DNA from: Folioceros fuciformis
Taxonomy: Eukaryota > Anthocerotophyta > Anthocerotopsida > Anthocerotales
Direction: 5' to 3'
Length of the DNA: 64,000 bases
NCBI GenBank assembly: GCA_049999805.1
Contig: JBNGIO010006239.1
Span: 254,308 to 318,307, forward strand
In this document: positions 23,830 to 36,100 of the stretch, in pieces
Layout of the letters: the number at the start of each line of letters is the position of its first letter
Numbering within the stretch: the first letter of the stretch is position 1
Program-made: the position numbers and the translations under genes
The notes under the pieces: generated by a model
The model's input: only the letters and a program-made list of their open reading frames with translations
Told to the model about the DNA's origin: nothing
The model's database searches: none

Positions 23830-26800
23830 TGATTTTTTTGTCTTTGATGCTTGGGGAGCAGAGGAGGGAAATATTTCAATTGTTGCCAGCTAGCTTGCTG
23901 AAGATCCGTGAGCTGGCTGAGAGCCGCATTTTTGGTTACCATTGTTGTGATGGGGATTTACACCCAGAGACTGCACAGTGGTGTGACTGCAGTGGACAAG
24001 AAGTGCAAGCATGGCCAGCAGCTGGCAGAGGCAGATCTCCAGCATAATCCAGCTTTGGAATAAGTTTCCTGATACGACTGGATAAGTGCGAGCAGGGAGA
24101 TGGAAACGTGTGGGCTCACTGTGCCTTCCTGCAGTCCTCCGGAACCAGATTAGGAAGGAAGCAGACCCGGGATACGGAATTAGCAGCTGCAGACATTGAT
24201 ATCGTGGGATCTTCTGTTGTTTGGCCATTTGAAGAGTGGCGTGTGGAGATGAGGATGGAGAAGGGATGAGGAGGAGGGAACCCTAAACCACCAGCACCGT
24301 CCACCGAGACAGGGACCCAACTTGCCGCTCTCAGCTACTCCACCACGGAAAGGATTCCCGACACCAACGGCTGCTGCTGCATGGGCCCCGTCCGCCACGT
24401 TGCACATCGGGGAGTCAGGATTCCCGCTGACTGAAGAGCTTGGCCGGGCGCTGAGAGGTTGGGTTTTACAGTGTCTCGTCCAGTTCGGCCTGACGGGGGC
24501 GTGTCCTGCTTGCCCGCTGGAACGGCACCTGCCAGATCGCAAAGCATGGGCCATGGAGGTTGTGTGCGACAGTGAGTCTGCGGCTGGCTTGTCAGATGCT
24601 CAGATGCTAGATTGGCTCCAGAGAAGCGTGTCACGTATCTGCATGCAGCTTCCAACTGCCTTGCCAAATCGACAGTGGCTTCTGTTTCCCGTCACAAGCC
24701 TCTCGGATGCTTGGACACAATTTGGTGCCAGTCGTGGCCCAGCCGGCACCTACTGGCCTTGCCCACCATTTGCTGCTCCTGCTCCTGAAGCTGCACCCGT
24801 GTGCGATCATGATATCTGGCACGGGCCTTCCAGAGTCTCACAGCCACGCTCTCTCTCTGGACCAGCTTCCCTGTACAGTCTGTTTCTCCCTTAAAAGATT
24901 ATGCTGTCAGAGCTTGGCGTGTCCAATGTGCATGTTGCATCTCCATGCTTGCTAGCCCAGCCCAGGCCAACTCAGGCCAGCCCAGCCAGCCCTGCCCTGG
25001 CCTCTCATGACTGTCACTGTAATTTTACTCACATGCACATCAACATAATCCATGCCCACTTCACATGCTCCTCTGACCTCCATGGAAACAAGCAAGCAGG
25101 GCATTCGTTCCCACACCTACAGCTCGTGGTTGGGTTGGAATAGCGACGGCTGTCTGTGAATGTTGGCCAACGCAATGCCAGGGCACTGTTGCCCTTGGTT
25201 ATGGCATCCATGTGCGCTCCTCGGCCGATGGCAAGCATACTAATGTCGCCCAACGTTCCTGAGAAACTCCACGGGCCCACAGATTGCGGGGGAGTCAACT
25301 CATTGGCGTTGCTCATGTGGGTGGATCGGCCATGTGTCATGACACACATACGCACTCGGCAGCCTGTCCAGAGTGACAAGTTGTTGCCTGTCATGTCAGT
25401 CGCTTGGTGCACACAAGTCCCGCACGTTCTTCTGCACCTGCAGATATGCATTGAATAGGGCCCTTGATGTGGAGGGCTGCTCTCGCAAACCCAGTCCTTT
25501 CACATATACCTCGGTGGCTTGTGAAAGCGCTAAATTGAATGTCCATGCAGGTGACGAGGGTGATGAGAGCCCCGCCTCGGATGCCGTCATCGGTGAAAGC
25601 TTTTCAGGCCTTCTTGCGTTCCTGGCGCCCCGCTTCCGGGGGACCCGGGGGCCACCCAGGGAGTAAAGTCAGTGGGATGTTGCATCTCCTGTCAATAATG
25701 CTGCTTGCCACCTGTACTAGGCCCTTTGGTCTGCATGTAGGCCCCCCGGTCTCCATGTAGGCCCCTGGGTCCCCATCTATAGATCGTAGACAATGCCTGA
25801 TGAATCCCTTGCGCTTTCACTGGACAGACTAGTGTTCCAATCGTTGCATGGGGAAGCCCAACCTGGCAACCACCCACAGTAGTGCCCCTTCACTGCATCT
25901 ATCATGTTCATAGAGAGCTCACCTACTGTACTTCCTCTTGCCTGCTAGTGGGAATGTGCTGGGATTCTGTATTTGCTAAGGTGAATGCTACCATCCGCAA
26001 CATCTTGGCACACATCAGGAGCTTCTACTGCTACTTGTGCGGCATAGGGTTGGTGTAGGATGTTAAGCATCTTGGGGAAGACAAGTTCTAGAAGTTGACT
26101 GCTCAGCCGTAGAGCATAGACTTGCACGACGTAGACTGTGTACATCAAATGCATCACACTGTCAGGTGAAGTGAAGACCCGTTCGAGAGAAGCAGGACCG
26201 GAGCTGTATGTATGCGTTTGAGCAAAGGATGGACCAAGAAGCGATGTGGGTTTTGTCGAAGGATGGAAAAAGATGTGACACGAGTTGTGTCGATGGAAAA
26301 TAGCTTGTGTCGAAGGATGGGCTCCTGGCCCATGCTCTGCCTCGAATATCTGCTACCATGGCATTCCACGGTTCTTGACTAATACTAATGGCATCACACA
26401 CCTCTAGGCATCGTACCAGCTGTCACAGTTTCAAAACATGCGCAATAAGCTTGTGACCATGGAGGGATCCGCCTGAAGCTCTTGTTCTCTCGAAGTTGAA
26501 CACCAGTTTGAAGCCCCTTCCCATCCTTTGAAGGTAGGCAACTCACAATTGCACATGCCTCCTTGACGCCTCGAGCGTCAAGGAGGCAAACAAATGTTGC
26601 GATCTCCGGTATGGCGATGCCCTCCTGTTCCTTCTCACTAAAAAAGCCGAAGGGTTCCGTGGCTCATGCCTCATACCCTTCCATTACCGTTAGCACATGC
26701 TTTGTGAAGTCCACGAAACATTCTTCGAGAAGCTTCGAAGCTGCATAGTTTGCATACGTCACATTAAGCTGTTGGCTCTGAAGGGATCTGAATTGAGAAC

Positions 26801-27109
26801 GTTGTTTCTAGAATTGGATTTGCTGCTGATGTTGGACGAGGCCTTCAGCTTTCATCTCTCGTGCAACAAGCTCGTGGGAGTGTTTGAGATCCAATCCCTG
26901 TACACCACGGAGATAGTGCGTGTCGGTAAGCCATGGGTATGATGGGGACTAGGCTTCGAAAGATGGATCAGTACGGCCATATGAAAACTTCAAGGGGGTG
27001 AGGGACTCTGCGTCTTCCCAGCAATATCTCTACGGTCTAGTAATGTCGGTAAGTCAGGTCTTGCAATGTGAAACCTATCACGAACATTGGACTTGAAATC
27101 ATGACAGGG

Positions 27110-27440
27110 CTCTGCCGAGGATGGCCCACACTGTTGCTGGAGATGTACATGGCATTGTTTAGTCCCCATGGAAGAGGAATCGTCTAAACTTTGTCATAGC
27201 CCGGCATAGCTGGTTGCCGCTCCAGATGGTTCTGCTCGGAAAAACCAAAAGTGGTGAGAAGCTCGCAGGAAGGCAAAATCGAGCAATTGTGATAGTGGAG
27301 TCACCTCTAAAGGCACAAACAATTGAAAAGTATTTCGGGGATCGGTCAGTTGTACTGGCCGGCTATGAGCATGATAGGGACTTGGCATCTGGATCCGGGT
27401 CAATAAGGCCAGTGGAAGAGTTTCATGGACCCATTGCTGG
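27110..27440 (+). pseudogene. Broken duplicate of topoisomerase IA exon 1
   Basis: This matches the live exon at 32870-33180: AHTVAGDVHGI, then stops and shifts, then IVIVESPLKAQTIEKYFGD and AGYEHDRDLASGSGSIRP. The TOPRIM start is recognisable, but a stop follows AHTVAGDVHGI at about 27161, the frame shifts near 27210, and the exon's 3' end is replaced after about 27440. No downstream topoisomerase exons follow, so it cannot encode an enzyme. Confidence 0.88.
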
Positions 27441-27924
27441 GAATCTCGTCCCTACCCACAAACTTTCTGGGAAGTGGAAGTTCTGGATTTCTTGCACTGC
27501 TTTGTTTGTTGGAGTTGATGCCCTACGATGAGGCAAGTGGGAGCTCTTCGTAGAATCCTCGTACACGCACTTATTTTGTTGGGTGCCAACAACAGATTCG
27601 GTTGCCATACTGTGGCCATCGTTCAGAGACCACTCGGAAGCTGATTCTAGCAAAAGACTTGCAGGACATCCAGGTGAAAGACTGTCCACCGGCACAGTAG
27701 TCGGATGGGGTGCCAGTATACGGAGCTGGGGTGTTTTGACGGCGAGCTCGGTTTTCTGTACTCGGAAAAGCTTTCTGCCCCTTGCCGACAAGGCCATGAA
27801 GCATCAAATGCATTGAGCCATGCCTGTGGCCACATCAGAGGTTGGCGATGAATCACGTCCAAAGCGGAAGCACAAAGTCGGAGCAACTTAGGAGGCAATT
27901 TGGTTGGATACAAAGGAGGTGGAT

Positions 27925-29170
27925 GATGCTGAGCTCCTGGCAGCCTCCGGTAGCTCCCCAGTCCGCTGCAGTTTTTTCGCGTCCGCCTGGGAATAGGTAT
28001 GCCTCAACCCTCACTTGGCTTCAGGCTGGTGTCGTCACAGATGGAAGCCGGGGTGTTAATTGTGGTGCATTTTGTGGCAGAAAAGGCCTTTCACGGATAG
28101 CAGTTGGCAGCGATCGCGTTATCGGGACAGGTCTGTGCGGAGAAACCAGTCCACCTCATTTGCAATTGGCTGGAAGTGTGAGCAGCAAGCTGGGCCTGGG
28201 ATCGGGGCCGCATGAAGATTCGGCTTTGGTGGACGTGTCTCAGTATATGTTTGATTTGACCGAGCTTGCTCTAGTGAGTAGTCACGAATTTTACAAATGA
28301 CACGCGGATCTGGGGGCTGCCATGAAGGCGGAGACTGAGGAGAAGTACAGCCAGAATGTGAACGCGTTGGCAGGGCATTTGCAGACATGAGATTACTTGC
28401 TTGGTACTGTGGACTGTACTCCAGGGGTATTCGATGATCTACAAGCACAGCATCAAGCTGTGGCTACTAAGACGAAGACTTTGCACCATGCCTGTGAGTG
28501 GCTGGTTATGGAGAAAGACAGGCTTGTGCAGTTTGCTACGGCCCTGACAGCTGAGCTGAGCCAGTTCGATGAGTTGGTGTTAATTGCTACACAGTTTCAT
28601 GTACCTACCATGAGCGTGGAAAGCGGGATTTTCCTTCTGCTTATGGAGCGACTGGATGAATGCATCTCGTTGGTGAGTAACAATCCTGAGTATGCTGATT
28701 TTAGGACACCCCTTATGAAGTTCAGGCAGCTGCATTCCAGGACCTTGGGAATGGTGAGATCTCATGTCCTGTTAGTGCTGAGAGCAGGAGCAGCTCAGGT
28801 GCAAGTGGCTCTCAGGGAAGTATGGGTGCCAGTGGGAAGCTAATCATAGCAGAGGGATCGGAGACGTCAATCCTGTATGTGCGGTTTTAAGCTGCAGCTC
28901 ATGCCTTGAAACCTTTGGTGGAGGATATTGAAAGCGAAGGCTCTGAAACACTTCGCTGAACAGCGTCTGGTCTTGGTGCAAGAGGTGGTGCCTCAAGGGC
29001 TGGCAGAAATGCTAAGAACGAGCCTTTGATGTCTTCCACCAGATCTGGATGTGCATACCTGAGTCAGGTTTGTCAGCTTGAGCACCAGATATTTGGTCAC
29101 TTTTTTCCTTGGTCCTCTTCTGAGGGTTCACACCTTACATCCTATTTGAGCCGTAGTGCACAGCTCTGAA
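27925..29170 (+). pseudogene. COG3 (Golgi tethering complex subunit) pseudogene
   Basis: Fragments of COG3/Sec34 occur in order with no introns visible: FFASAWE (about 27970), SSHEFYK, AAMKAETEEKYSQNVNALAG, FDDLQAQHQAVATKTKTLHH, CEWLVMEKDRLVQFATAL, TQFHVPTMSVESG, LMERLDECISLVSNNPEYAD, MKFRQLHSRTLGMVRSHVL, and later [18 protein letters not shown] near 29050. Stops fall at 28298, 28388 and 28841, with frameshifts after 28860. The conserved N-terminal half without introns suggests a processed (retroposed) copy, but an old genomic copy cannot be excluded. The intact gene must be elsewhere, since COG3 is needed for retrograde Golgi traffic. Confidence 0.88.
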
Positions 29171-29909
29171 TGGTGCGTGAAGACCAAGTTCATTCTTGAA
29201 GGGGCTGGATCACCTGTGTGATTTTGGATACGCTAAAAGGTCAGGTGCCAGGAGAGCTTGTGAGGTGGGGAAAATCTGAAGGTAGAAAATGACTCCGAAT
29301 CCGAAGGAGAATGAAGGTCTACCGAAGGAGATTACGAAGTTCGAAGCATCTTTGTCTAAGGAAGATATTTCGAGACTTTGGGTGCGAGAAAGGTATTCGG
29401 GCCAAGGCTCCGTAAAGGGGGCTTCGAAAAGGAAGATTTGGGCCAAGGCTTCAAAGGCAAGTTCTGAAGACAAAAAGCGACCACTGAATACTGTTTCTTT
29501 TTTTGGCAAGACCAACTGCAAGACTGAGATTGCAGAAGGCAAAGGAATGCTTTGGAAGCTTTAAAGGCAGCTTTTGAAAACAAGGAACGAAAATTTTCAA
29601 GGGCGATAATTAGGCAGACAGATCCGAATTTTAAAGGACGCTGCGGGAGGCAAGGAAAGGCTAGTGAAGGGTTTGAAGGGAATGGAAAGCAGAGCAGTTA
29701 AAGTCTTCATGGTTGATGGAGCTGACAACAAGAAAGAACCCGGCAAGTACGAAGGAGGAGAAAGACAAGCATATTAGGGTACAAGCGACGATGGAGTTGC
29801 TTTAGATTACATCGTTCTCGTGTGCAAACGGTGCAAATTAGATTAGAATAACCATTTTACTTCCCTAAAGAGACCAGCAAGAGGGAAGTTGGAAAATTGC
29901 CTCGCAGTG
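29171..29909. other. Purine-rich spacer, no gene supported
   Basis: From 29270 to 29770 the plus strand is strongly purine-rich, with recurring GAAGG and AAGGCA words. The frame at 29289-29564 is Lys/Ser/Glu-rich merely because of this bias and shows no domain. It lies between the COG3 pseudogene and the right duplication copy. Confidence 0.5.
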
Positions 29910-32900
29910 CTCTTTTTGCTTTGTTGATGTTGAAGGACCAAGGAGGGTGACAAGAGGTTGCAAGATGCGAAGGTGAATTTCTGTGTGTTCGCGGGTGCGT
30001 CCGGAGTGTGGCCTGGACCCATCGCGGTGCTCCAAAGCAAAAGCGAAAGTGTCATGTGGGCCATGAGAAAGGCAGCACTGGTTGGCAGCCTGTAGACAGC
30101 CGCTGTTTGAACTGGTAACTCGTGCACCGCAGCCCATAGCAGAAAAGTGAAGGGGCTGTCTAACTACAACCGAAATGAGGTTTTCTGACGCTGTGGAACA
30201 CGCAACAGCCGGAAAGAGGTCGACACCTGTACGTCCAAACCAATGCCGTACGTGCCGATCGAATGTTTCGATCTTGTTTTCAGTACCGACATCTGCTTCT
30301 CTGACATCTATGCATGGCGAGCAGCGGAAAGGAGTATTTCAAATGTCACCAACTTGCTGGCTGAAGGCCAGTGAGTTGCCTCTGAGCCGCAATTGGTTAC
30401 CATTCCTGTTGTACTGATTTGCGGAAGGAGGCAGCATAGTCTAGTGACTATGGCAGGCAGGAATTTGCAAGTATAGCCGTAAGCTGCGAGACAGATCTGG
30501 AGCATAATTGAGCTTTGGACCAAATTTTCTGATCCGACTGGATCAGTGTAAGCTTACAAATAAAAACGCGTGGAACGGTTGTGGCTTCTTTGAGTCCCCC
30601 ATAGCCAAATGTGCAAGGCAACAGGCCCAGAAGACAGAATTAACAATTGCAGACATTAATTCCGTCTGGTCCTCTGTTGTGACTCTGGTGCTGGCTTGTC
30701 AGCTGGTCAGATCCTAGATTGGATCCAGAGAAGCATATCGCGTATGTATAATGTCCGTGCCACATCCATCTGCGTTGCTCAGTTGTAGTGGCGTCGGTTT
30801 CTGATCAGGATTTGGTGCCAGTGGTAGACGAGCAGGCCCTGCTGGCCATGCAGCTGCACGAGCGATGATGATAACTGCCACTGTAAGTCTGACAGCCGTG
30901 CTGTCCCTTGAGCAGCTTCTCCACACATATCTCCCTTGAAAAATTTTGCTGTCAGACCTTGGCGTGTCCAATGTGCATGTCGCATCTTCACGCTTGCTGA
31001 ACCCTGGCCAGCCTTCTCATGGTTTATGACCGTGAATGAGTCACCACTGCAGTGGTACTCACAAGCACATTAACATAATCTGTGCCAACTTTGTATGCTC
31101 CTCTCTGACCTCCATGGAGCAGCTCCTCCACATACATCTCCCTTGAAAGATTTTGCTGTCGGACCTTGGCGTGTCCAACGTGCATGCCACATCTTCATGC
31201 TTGATGAACCCAGCCCAGCCTTTTCATGGTTTATGAACGTGAATGTGTCACCACTGCAGTGGTACTCACAAGCACATTAACATAATCTATGCCAACTTCA
31301 TATGCTCGTCTGACCTCCGTGGAGCAGCCAGAGCCGACGCTGGAATGTTCACCAACGTTTCGACTATCTCCAATCACCGCAGCTCGTGGTTGGAATAGCA
31401 ATAGCTGTGTGTGAATGCTTGTCAAAGCAAGAAACTGTTTCTATACACTGACGGCCTTGCCTATGGCATTGATGTGAGCTCCTCGGCCGATGGAAAGCAT
31501 CCTCACGTTCAACGTTCCTGGAATACTCCACGGGCCCACAAGCTGCAGGGAGAGCCAATCAGCATTGGCGTTGCTCACGTGGGTGGATCTGTCGTATGTC
31601 GCGAAACAAACTCGGCTCTCCGCGCAGAGTGGCATGTTGTTCCCTGTCTGGTCTGTCGCTTGTTGCTCACCAACCAAGCGCGTTCCGCTGCAGCTGTAGA
31701 TTGGCACTGTGAGTTGCCATTGTGGGAACATTCCTTTCACAACACCAGTGCTTTCACTTGTTACTCGGTCAGTTGTGATGGCCGCAAAATGGATGTCCAT
31801 CCTGGTGGAGAGGGTGAATGGAAGGCCCGCCTCGGGATGCCGCTAAAGGGGCAAGCTTTCCAGGCCGCCATCTTCTGCATACATCCGCCCTAAACCGTTG
31901 GTTTAAGGAGATGAGCTTGACATGTTCGCTCACTAGTTAGTACACAAACCTTCTCCCTCGTTTCCACTTCCAGGGTGCCCGCACTTGCACGTACCTGCAT
32001 GACTCTCTAGGCTGGAGCAGAATCAGGTGCAGCCCTGCCTTCTGTTCACACACCACCGTAGAGATCGATGTTAGCTGCCCTTTGGCCCGTTGGACGCACC
32101 GTGCTGTCGAAGAGGGTGGATTATCCTGCTCACCAAATCTGTAAGCACTGTCTAGGCGTCTTGCAAGCGGCCACTCTCCAAGGCACACGTCTTGACCAGA
32201 CTGCTGGCTCTAGACATGTCTGAGCTGGATGTCCTCGCTCATGACTTCGCAAACGAATCGCTTGCCTGTTTTCAAAGCTCGGGCGGCACGATCCTTCAAG
32301 ATGGACCAACAACTATCGCAAGGATCGCAATCACTGAAACGAAATACGGTTGAAGATAAAAAAAATTCAACTCAACAAGTAACCTAAAGCTCGAAAGGAT
32401 TCTCGGTGTAGACTTATGGTGTCGAGACTGACGAAGCAATATCTGGTTCAGCTCGTTCCTAGATATGGATCGGTTAGGAAGTCAGCAATCAGGTGTGACA
32501 TGTGTGTGATGGTTGTAGGTTTCAGACTTCCTTGGCGAACTTGTGTGGCTTTTGTGTTTCTGCGCTTGGGTGCTGAAAGTCCTAATTGCTGCAGCTCCAG
32601 GGACGAGGACTTCCGTGTTCATCTCTCCTGTGACAGGCTCGTGGGATCGTTTGAGCCCTAATCCCTGTTCACCACGGAGATAGTGCGTGTCGGTGAGATA
32701 TGGGTATGTTGGGGACTTGGCTTCAAAATATGGGTCAGTGTGGTCAAATGAATATTTCTAGGTGGTGTGGAACTCTTCCTCTTCCCGGCAGCATCTCGAC
32801 GGTATCAAGTCACGCCTTGCAATGTGAAACCTATCACGCATGTTTGACTGGAAATTATCAAAGAGCTCTGCAGAGGATGGTTCACACTGTTGCTGGAGAT

Positions 32901-33190
32901 GTACATGGCATTAGGTCCCATTGGAACAGGAATCGTCAAAATTCTGTCAGAAGCCTGGCATACGCTGTTGCTGCTGCAGATGGGTCTGCTCAAAAGCCCA
33001 AAAGTGAGAAGAATGTAGAAAGGAAAGCAGTTGTGGTAGTGGAGTCACCTGTCAAAGCAAAGACAATTGAAAAGTATCTAGGTGATGGGTTTGTAGTACT
33101 GGCCAGCTATGGGCATGTTAGGGACTTAGCCTCCAAATCTGGGTCAGTGAGGCCAGCACAAGATTTTCAACTGTTGTGGGAAGTCCCTCC
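29910..33190. repeat. Segmental duplication, right copy
   Basis: This is the counterpart of 23385-27480 (anchors given there). Here the 3' end keeps an open topoisomerase exon 1, so this copy holds the promoter and leader of the live gene. It contains an extra internal tandem duplication (30910-31321) absent from the left copy. Apart from the topoisomerase exon starting about 32700, no gene is supported within it. Confidence 0.85.
30910..31321. repeat. Two tandem units of about 206 bp
   Basis: Unit 1 is 30910-31116 and unit 2 is 31117-31321. Both run from GAGCAGCT(T/C)CTCCACA through the GTCACCACTGCAGTGGTACT block to GACCTCC. The left copy of the large duplication has a single corresponding unit at about 24860-25085, so this doubling followed the segmental event. 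Confidence 0.85.
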
Positions 33191-36100
33191 CTCTGCCCAG
33201 CAACATCTCGACAGTATCAAGTCAGCTCTAGGAATGTGAGTCCTGCAATTGCTTTTGTTATCCTGCTCTCTGGAGTGTGATTTGATAAGACCGCAATATC
33301 TATCAGTCTTGCTGTTCTCAAACCCACCCGTTGTCCTTGACCGGTGGTTGTGTGCTGGAACTGCAGGGCCAATACTCTTTTTCTTGCATCTGATCCTGAC
33401 AGAGAGGGTGAGGCCATAGCGTGGCATGTGCTAGAGATGTTGAAGATGGACGGAGCACTGAAAAGTGATCAGGTAGTCAAGAGGGTGGTCTTTCACGAGA
33501 TCACAAAAACAGCAGTTGTTCGGGCTATGGAGTCACCACGAGAGATCAGTGTTGATCTTGTAGATGCTTATCTTGCCAGAAGAGCATTAGACTACCTCAT
33601 TGGGTTTCAGCTCTCACCGGTTCTGTGGAGGAAGCTTCCTGGAAGTAGGTCAGCTGGCCGTGTGCAATCTGTTGCTCTTCGGATGATATGCGAACGCGAG
33701 ACGGAAATTGAGTCCTTTAACTCTCAGGAATACTGGACAGTAGAGGCACAGGTTTTGTCTTCAAAATCGCCCATGGAGCAAGATAACGCTGGATACCGCG
33801 CTCGGCTTACTCATTACATGGGTGCAAAGCTTGGGCAGTTTAGTTTAATAGCGGAGACAGCGGCAACTGCGGCGAAAACGATAGCTGAGTCTAAGCTGTC
33901 AGCGGCATCCGTGAAAAAGAGCATGTCAAAACGAAATCCTCCTGCTCCATATATCACTTCTACGCTGCAGCAGGATGCTTCCAACAAATTGTCATTCAGT
34001 GCAACACGAACGATGGCTGTGAGTCCAACAGCAACAGATTATACTGCCTCTTTCTTTTCTTATCCCGAGTGGTTTGCTGGTCACAGTCACCTTTCTTTTG
34101 GTTCTGGTGGAAGTGCTGGTGAAGACCCCCATTTGTACATTCCATTTCCATTTCCATGTGTAAAGTGCGTCTACAAGAAAATTGGCTCTCATTGTGTTTG
34201 GATTTTCTTCGTGGCTGGGTGCACAGGTAGCCCAGCAGCTTTACGAGGGAGTGAGTTTGGGGCAGGACGAGCTCACGGGTCTCATCACGTACATGCGCAC
34301 AGACTGTGTCCAGGTTCACTGACCACTTGGTATAAGGGGAATAAGTAGGACAGGGGTGTTGCTTGAGGTCGCTGTTTTGCTGGACTGTGAACTTTTGTTT
34401 CCGACATGAGGTACCCTAGGGTCTTTCAGAACTGTCGCTTGTGTCTTTAGATATTCAGACTTGCCTATATTTGTTTGATCTGAATGGTTAGCAGGGAAGG
34501 AAACATGCTTGCAGTCCAAGGCGTCTATGATCACATCATTGTTGACTGCGCAGCTGTCTGAAGAAGCGGTCCAGAGCATTCGTTCATTGATAGCAGAAAG
34601 GTGACGAAGCCTGTCATTTGTTTTATGGCACTGTAAAACGTTGTCTTTGCAGCTTTGTTACACAAGCTGCCGTTTTGTACTTGGACGCAAAGAACAGCTT
34701 TTGTCTCGGCCTCTCTGTGGATGACACCTTTTTTTGCCTGATGCCGTGTCCTGGTTCGCTTGACGTGCTGTGGCGCCCCTGTTTACTGGGTAATGATGCT
34801 ATACTCCTCCATTGACTTTTACGTTGATGTAACCAGGTATGGAAGCGACTATGTTCCGAATAAGCCTCCAGTGCACCAGTCGAAAGCCAAAAATGCTCAG
34901 GAGGCCCATGAAGCAATTCGACCAACAGATATTTTTCGATTACCTTGTATGGCATCCTCATGGATTCATGGTCACAGGAGGGAATATCGTCCACTAACTC
35001 TTGATAATGTTTGCATGTATCATTAAGTATTCCATGCTTCGGATGCAGCTTCACTCGTGCATGCACTGGATGAGGATGCACTGCGCCTGTACTCTCTTAT
35101 TTGGTGTAGAGCAGTGGCATGTCAAATGGAGCCTGCAGTCTTTGAACAGGTGCATTGTCCTCTTATATTTTTGGCAACTGATCTAGAAGGATGATGAGAA
35201 TGGTACCACGAGATAGGTTGCAGGATTAGAGCTGTTGATTAAATGTGTGATTTTTTGATACTTGTGGTACTCCTTGCAACCCAGGTGGCGGTACAAATTG
35301 TGAATGATGATAAGTCTGTGGAGCTATGCTGTAATGGCTCAGTTCCATCATTCCTTGGCTTTCGCCTGGTCTACAATGTACTGTACTGTCGTTCTTATCG
35401 TCATCCGCTTCACATGCTTGTGAGGCGAGTTATTCTTCTCTGTTATGCATGGCAGTTATTTATATCTGCTTTGCGCACTTTGGTTATTGCAGGACAAAGA
35501 TGCTCTGGCAGCAGTAAAAGACTGGACTTGTCTTCAGGGGGACGAGAGTGAAGGGGAGGTCTTGTTGCCGCCATTTCAGGTTCATGAAAGTTACTTCACG
35601 CAAGCGTACTCTTGTTAAATGCAATGGTCACGGTGTGAATGGAATGTGTGCGGTTGTCACAAGGCAGGGGATGAAGTTATAGCAGCAGGAGTGGAGCCAA
35701 TTAAGCATCACACTGAACCACCGCCTCGTTACTCTGAAGCTAGCTTGGTATGTTCTGCAGTTAGATTTGCAGGATCAGGATACATCAACAGGCATTTGCA
35801 ATAGGTGCACCGCTCACTAGCTCTGCAGACTATACTCTCTATTTCGTTTCGTCGACCAGGTTAAAAAAATGGAGGAATTGGGCATTGGTCGGCCATCTAC
35901 ATACGCAAGCACTCTGAAGACCTTGCAGGTGTCTTTCTTGTCGGCACTTGGTGGATAAACTGTAGAAAGTTATTACGCCCTCTAATTCATCGAAGACATC
36001 CTCCTTGACTAACCAATTGGATGCAGGCACGGACATACGTTAGAATAGTGAAGAGGAGAATCTTCCCTGAAACACGTGGCCAATTGGTGAGTTGATTATT

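Larger units (their letters stand above)
23385..27480. repeat. Segmental duplication, left copy
   Basis: This block matches about 29910-33190 in the same order with many substitutions and indels. Anchors: TGCACCGCAGCCCATAGCA-like sequence at 23592 and 30121; the pair near 24045 and 30495; TTGGCGTGTCCAATGTGCAT at 24914 and 30960; the CTCCTCGGCCGATGG anchor at 25216 and 31476; and GGAGATAGTGCGTGTCGGT at 26908 and 32676. The offset drifts from about 6.5 kb to 5.75 kb. The left copy ends in a broken topoisomerase 5' exon; no intact gene is present between 23179 and 27100. Confidence 0.85.

Noticed and set aside
24322-24894. Plus-strand frame of 190 codons in the left duplication copy
   Set aside because: The homologous stretch in the right copy (about 30690-30960) is not open in the same frame and no domain is seen, so it is chance in GC-rich sequence.
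29289-29564. Lys/Ser/Glu-rich frame resembling the topoisomerase tail
   Set aside because: The composition follows from a purine-rich strand; no 27-residue period and no AT-hook is present.
31441-31893. Overlapping long frames on both strands
   Set aside because: The homologous stretch in the left copy near 25170-25650 breaks the frames; there is no domain and no splice-supported model.
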